Shown here: piece after piece, positions 61,025-64,000 of the stretch
Numbering within the stretch: the first letter of the stretch is position 1
Layout of the letters: each line of letters starts with the position of its first letter
Assembly (NCBI RefSeq): GCF_004798585.1
Contig: NZ_PPXQ01000007.1
Location: 207,425 to 271,424 of the forward strand
Source: Massilia sp. Mn16-1_5
GTDB taxonomy: Bacteria; Pseudomonadota; Gammaproteobacteria; Burkholderiales; Burkholderiaceae_D
Direction: 5' to 3'
Length of the DNA: 64,000 bases
The notes under the pieces: model-generated
What the model saw: the letters and a program-made list of their open reading frames with translations, nothing else
What the model was told of the DNA's origin: nothing
Database searches by the model: none
Program-made: the position numbers and the translations under genes

Positions 61025-62575
61025 ATGCGGGCGCCGGTCTTCCTGAAGGGAGCCGCGGCGCTCGCGATCCTCGCGGCGGCAGGCTATGCCTGTACGTCGC
61101 TGCCGCCTTTGGCGCCGCGGGTCGCCACGGTGGCGCTGGCCGACACCGGCGCGACCCGGCTGGGGCAGGCGATCGCGCCCCTGGCCGCGGCGCACCCAGG
61201 CACGTCCGGTGTGCTGGCCTTGCCGGACGGGCGCGACGCCTTTGCCGCGCGCGCACTGTTCGCCCGTGGCGCCGAGCGCAGCCTCGACGTCCAGTACTAC
61301 ATCTGGCGCGATGACCTCACCGGTGTGCTGCTGTTCGACGAACTGCGCAGCGCGGCGGCGCGCGGTGTGCGCGTCCGTCTGCTCCTGGACGACAACAATA
61401 CGGCCGGACTCGATCCGCTGCTGGCCGCCCTCGACGCCGATCCCAACATCGAGGTGCGCCTGTTCAATCCTTTTGGTGCGCGCAGCTGGCGCAGCCTGGG
61501 CTATCTGTTCGACTTCAGCCGGCTGAACCGGCGCATGCACAACAAATCCTTCACGGCCGATAACCAGGCGACGATCGTCGGCGGGCGCAATATCGGCGAC
61601 GAGTACTTCGGCGCTGCGGGCGACATGCTGTTCGTCGATCTCGACGTCATCGCCGTCGGTCCGGTCGTCGGCGCGGTGTCGCGCGATTTCGATCGTTACT
61701 GGAACAGCGCCTCGGCCTATCCGGTTGCCGCACTGGTGCGTCAGCAGGCCGCCGGGTCCGACGCTGGGCTGGCGGCGCGCGCCGCGCAGCTGCGTAGCCG
61801 GCCGGACGCGCAAGCTTATCTGGAGGCGATCAAGGCCTCGGCCTTTGTCGAGCAATTGAAGAGCGGGCGCCTGCCGCTGGAATGGAGTAGCGTCCGCCTG
61901 GTCAGCGACGATCCGGCCAAGGCCGTTGGCGCTGCCAAGGCTGAGGACCGCCTCGCGGTCCAGCTGCAACGCCTGTGGGGCACGCCGCAGAGCCGGCTTG
62001 ACCTGGTGTCTCCGTATTTTGTCCCGGGAAGGGTGGGTGCGCACGCCCTGGCCGACATCGCCCGCAGTGGAGCGCAGGTGCGGATTCTCACCAATTCGCT
62101 GGAAGCGACCGACGTCGCTGCCGTTCACGCCGGCTACGCCAAATGGCGCCGCGAACTGCTGCAGGCGGGCGTCTCCTTATATGAGCTGCGCCGCAGCTGG
62201 GGCCCCGACCTGCCCGAGAGCGGGCGTGGCCGCTTCGGCAGCTCCGCATCGAGCCTGCACGCCAAGACCTTCAGCGTCGACGGCCGCAGCGTCTTCGTCG
62301 GCTCCTTCAACATGGACCGGCGTTCGATCGACCTGAATACGGAGATGGGTGTCGTGATCGACAGTCCCCGCATGGCGCAAGCGCTGGACCAGGCGCTGGA
62401 CGAACGCATGCCGGAGCGTGCCTATGAGGTCCGCCTGGACGGGAAGGGGAAGCTGTACTGGATCGAGCGCTCGGCCGGTGCGGAGCGCCGCCATGAGGAA
62501 GAACCGGGCGCCAGTCTCTGGAAGCGTGCCGGGGTCGATGCCCTGTCTTTCCTGCCCATTGACTGGCTGTTGTAG
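61025..62575 (+). CDS. Phospholipase D-family lipoprotein (cardiolipin synthase-like)
   Basis: A 516-residue protein with a lipobox (AILAAAGYACTSL). Both HKD motifs are complete: MHNKSFTADNQATIVGGRN and LHAKTFSVDGRSVFVGSFN. Also SLDVQYYIWRDDLTG and MDRRSIDLNTEMG. PLD-like proteins of this type act on cardiolipin or other phospholipids. Co-directional with, and three bases from, the enoyl-CoA hydratase gene. Followed by the rRNA promoter region. Confidence 0.9.
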   Translation: MRAPVFLKGAAALAILAAAGYACTSLPPLAPRVATVALADTGATRLGQAIAPLAAAHPGTSGVLALPDGRDAFAARALFARGAERSLDVQYYIWRDDLTGVLLFDELRSAAARGVRVRLLLDDNNTAGLDPLLAALDADPNIEVRLFNPFGARSWRSLGYLFDFSRLNRRMHNKSFTADNQATIVGGRNIGDEYFGAAGDMLFVDLDVIAVGPVVGAVSRDFDRYWNSASAYPVAALVRQQAAGSDAGLAARAAQLRSRPDAQAYLEAIKASAFVEQLKSGRLPLEWSSVRLVSDDPAKAVGAAKAEDRLAVQLQRLWGTPQSRLDLVSPYFVPGRVGAHALADIARSGAQVRILTNSLEATDVAAVHAGYAKWRRELLQAGVSLYELRRSWGPDLPESGRGRFGSSASSLHAKTFSVDGRSVFVGSFNMDRRSIDLNTEMGVVIDSPRMAQALDQALDERMPERAYEVRLDGKGKLYWIERSAGAERRHEEEPGASLWKRAGVDALSFLPIDWLL

Positions 62576-62592
62576 AAAGTCACGCGAAGGGC

Positions 62593-62622
62593 TTGCCAGA
62601 CGCGAGTCCCGTTTGCTATAGT
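62593..62622 (+). promoter_or_regulatory. Sigma-70 rRNA promoter
   Basis: TTGCCA (62593-62598), an 18-base spacer and TATAGT (62617-62622), followed by a GC-rich discriminator (TCGCGTCC), as usual for stringently controlled rRNA promoters. Confidence 0.7.
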
Positions 62623-62800
62623 TCGCGTCCTTCGCGAAACGCCAACGAAATCAAGTAGTTGAGCTGGCAACGAAGACGCAGAAACTCTGCGGTGTAGCAA
62701 AAAAGAGATTGACGAGAATCACGAAACGCTGCATAATCTCATTCCTCTGCTGCTGACGAACAAAACGATTCGCAGAACGCAGCAAGGCAGTACCGAATAA

Positions 62801-62812
62801 GTTCTTTAACAA
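62801..62812 (+). promoter_or_regulatory. boxA antitermination element
   Basis: GTTCTTTAACAA is close to the rRNA boxA consensus (TGCTCTTTAACA) and lies ~195 bases before 16S, a normal place. Confidence 0.75.
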
Positions 62813-62996
62813 TTAACAGTCGATAAGTGTGGGCGTTTGATGAGGGTGCCAGCTGACTTGTTCAGCTGATTACTTAAATTATCAAATGTTCGCACAAAGT
62901 ATTAAACGTTGTCTCAGCAATGAGATGACGGTCAGTATTTTGAGTGAGCGACTCCGCAGCAATGCGGATGACTCGAAAGAGTCAACAAACAGAGAT

Positions 62997-64000
<1,004 letters not shown>

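Larger units (their letters stand above)
62576..62996 (+). other. rRNA operon promoter and leader region
   Basis: No protein gene. It holds the rRNA promoter, the boxA-like element and the leader preceding 16S, including GTTTGATG and stem-forming segments near 62940-62990 that may take part in processing. Confidence 0.8.

Noticed and set aside
60161..62128. A 655-codon minus-strand frame
   Set aside because: It is opposite enoyl-CoA hydratase and the PLD gene, which have complete catalytic motifs; the antisense product has no recognisable domain.

Overview
The window is GC-rich chromosomal DNA from a betaproteobacterium of the family Oxalobacteraceae, most likely Massilia or a close relative. 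The right edge carries the first ~1,000 bases of a 16S rRNA gene of that type, the coding genes use GC-rich codons throughout, and the gene neighbourhoods (rpe-gph-trpEGD, apaG/mltA, PEP-CTERM proteins, DUF2145, UvsE with a MerR regulator) are typical of the group. It is mostly ordinary chromosome with a few accessory patches.

Layout. 1-1364: end of an Old Yellow Enzyme reductase and a VOC-fold protein. 1566-9966: an RHS polymorphic-toxin locus. The RHS protein is split into two overlapping genes. The second has its own signal peptide, three NBR1-like Ig repeats, the end of the RHS core and a variable C-terminal tip, followed by a small membrane protein that is probably its immunity protein. 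Downstream lie a tyrosine-recombinase remnant, an attC-like folded site, direct repeats, and a stored second tip (PD-(D/E)XK nuclease type) with its own candidate immunity gene. 10183-11268: an S41 peptidase gene broken by one in-frame amber codon. 11447-13075: an amino-acid-type ABC binding protein and an NTF2-fold protein. 13130-18594: two divergent c-di-GMP enzymes, one membrane-bound with PAS and one a bacteriophytochrome, each with GGDEF and EAL domains.

18601-25203: a small zinc-finger-like protein, a PEP-CTERM protein, a membrane protein, a TPR protein, a c-type cytochrome, and a MarR regulator divergent from an acetyl-CoA hydrolase/transferase with tandem operator-like palindromes between them. 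25206-31830: a first tRNA-Phe, an AraC regulator, a methyltransferase, a three-gene surface/secretion operon (PEP-CTERM, post-PEP-CTERM-like, PA-domain metalloprotease) and uvsE. 32005-36680: a MerR regulator, DUF2058, a QseBC-like two-component system with a YgiW-type protein, and a second NTF2-fold protein. 36827-42352: DUF2945/DUF1801, a TelA-TerD tellurite/stress cluster, a hydrophobic protein and a GIY-YIG nuclease gene next to a second, identical tRNA-Phe.

42473-48758: a UbiH-type monooxygenase, DsbC, an orphan 2Fe-2S small subunit, a MobA/MocA-like transferase, an M61 peptidase and an M20 amidohydrolase. 48951-55567 (minus strand): TonB-like lipoprotein, trpC, lysE-type exporter, trpD, trpG, trpE, a trp leader peptide with four Trp codons and an attenuator, gph and rpe. 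55717-62575: apaG, a 48-residue membrane protein, mltA, a secreted pair including DUF2145, an MFS exporter, enoyl-CoA hydratase and a phospholipase D-family lipoprotein. 62576-64000: rRNA promoter and leader, and the 16S gene.

The most unusual parts are the split RHS locus with its spare nuclease tip and attC-like site, and the well-formed trp attenuator.
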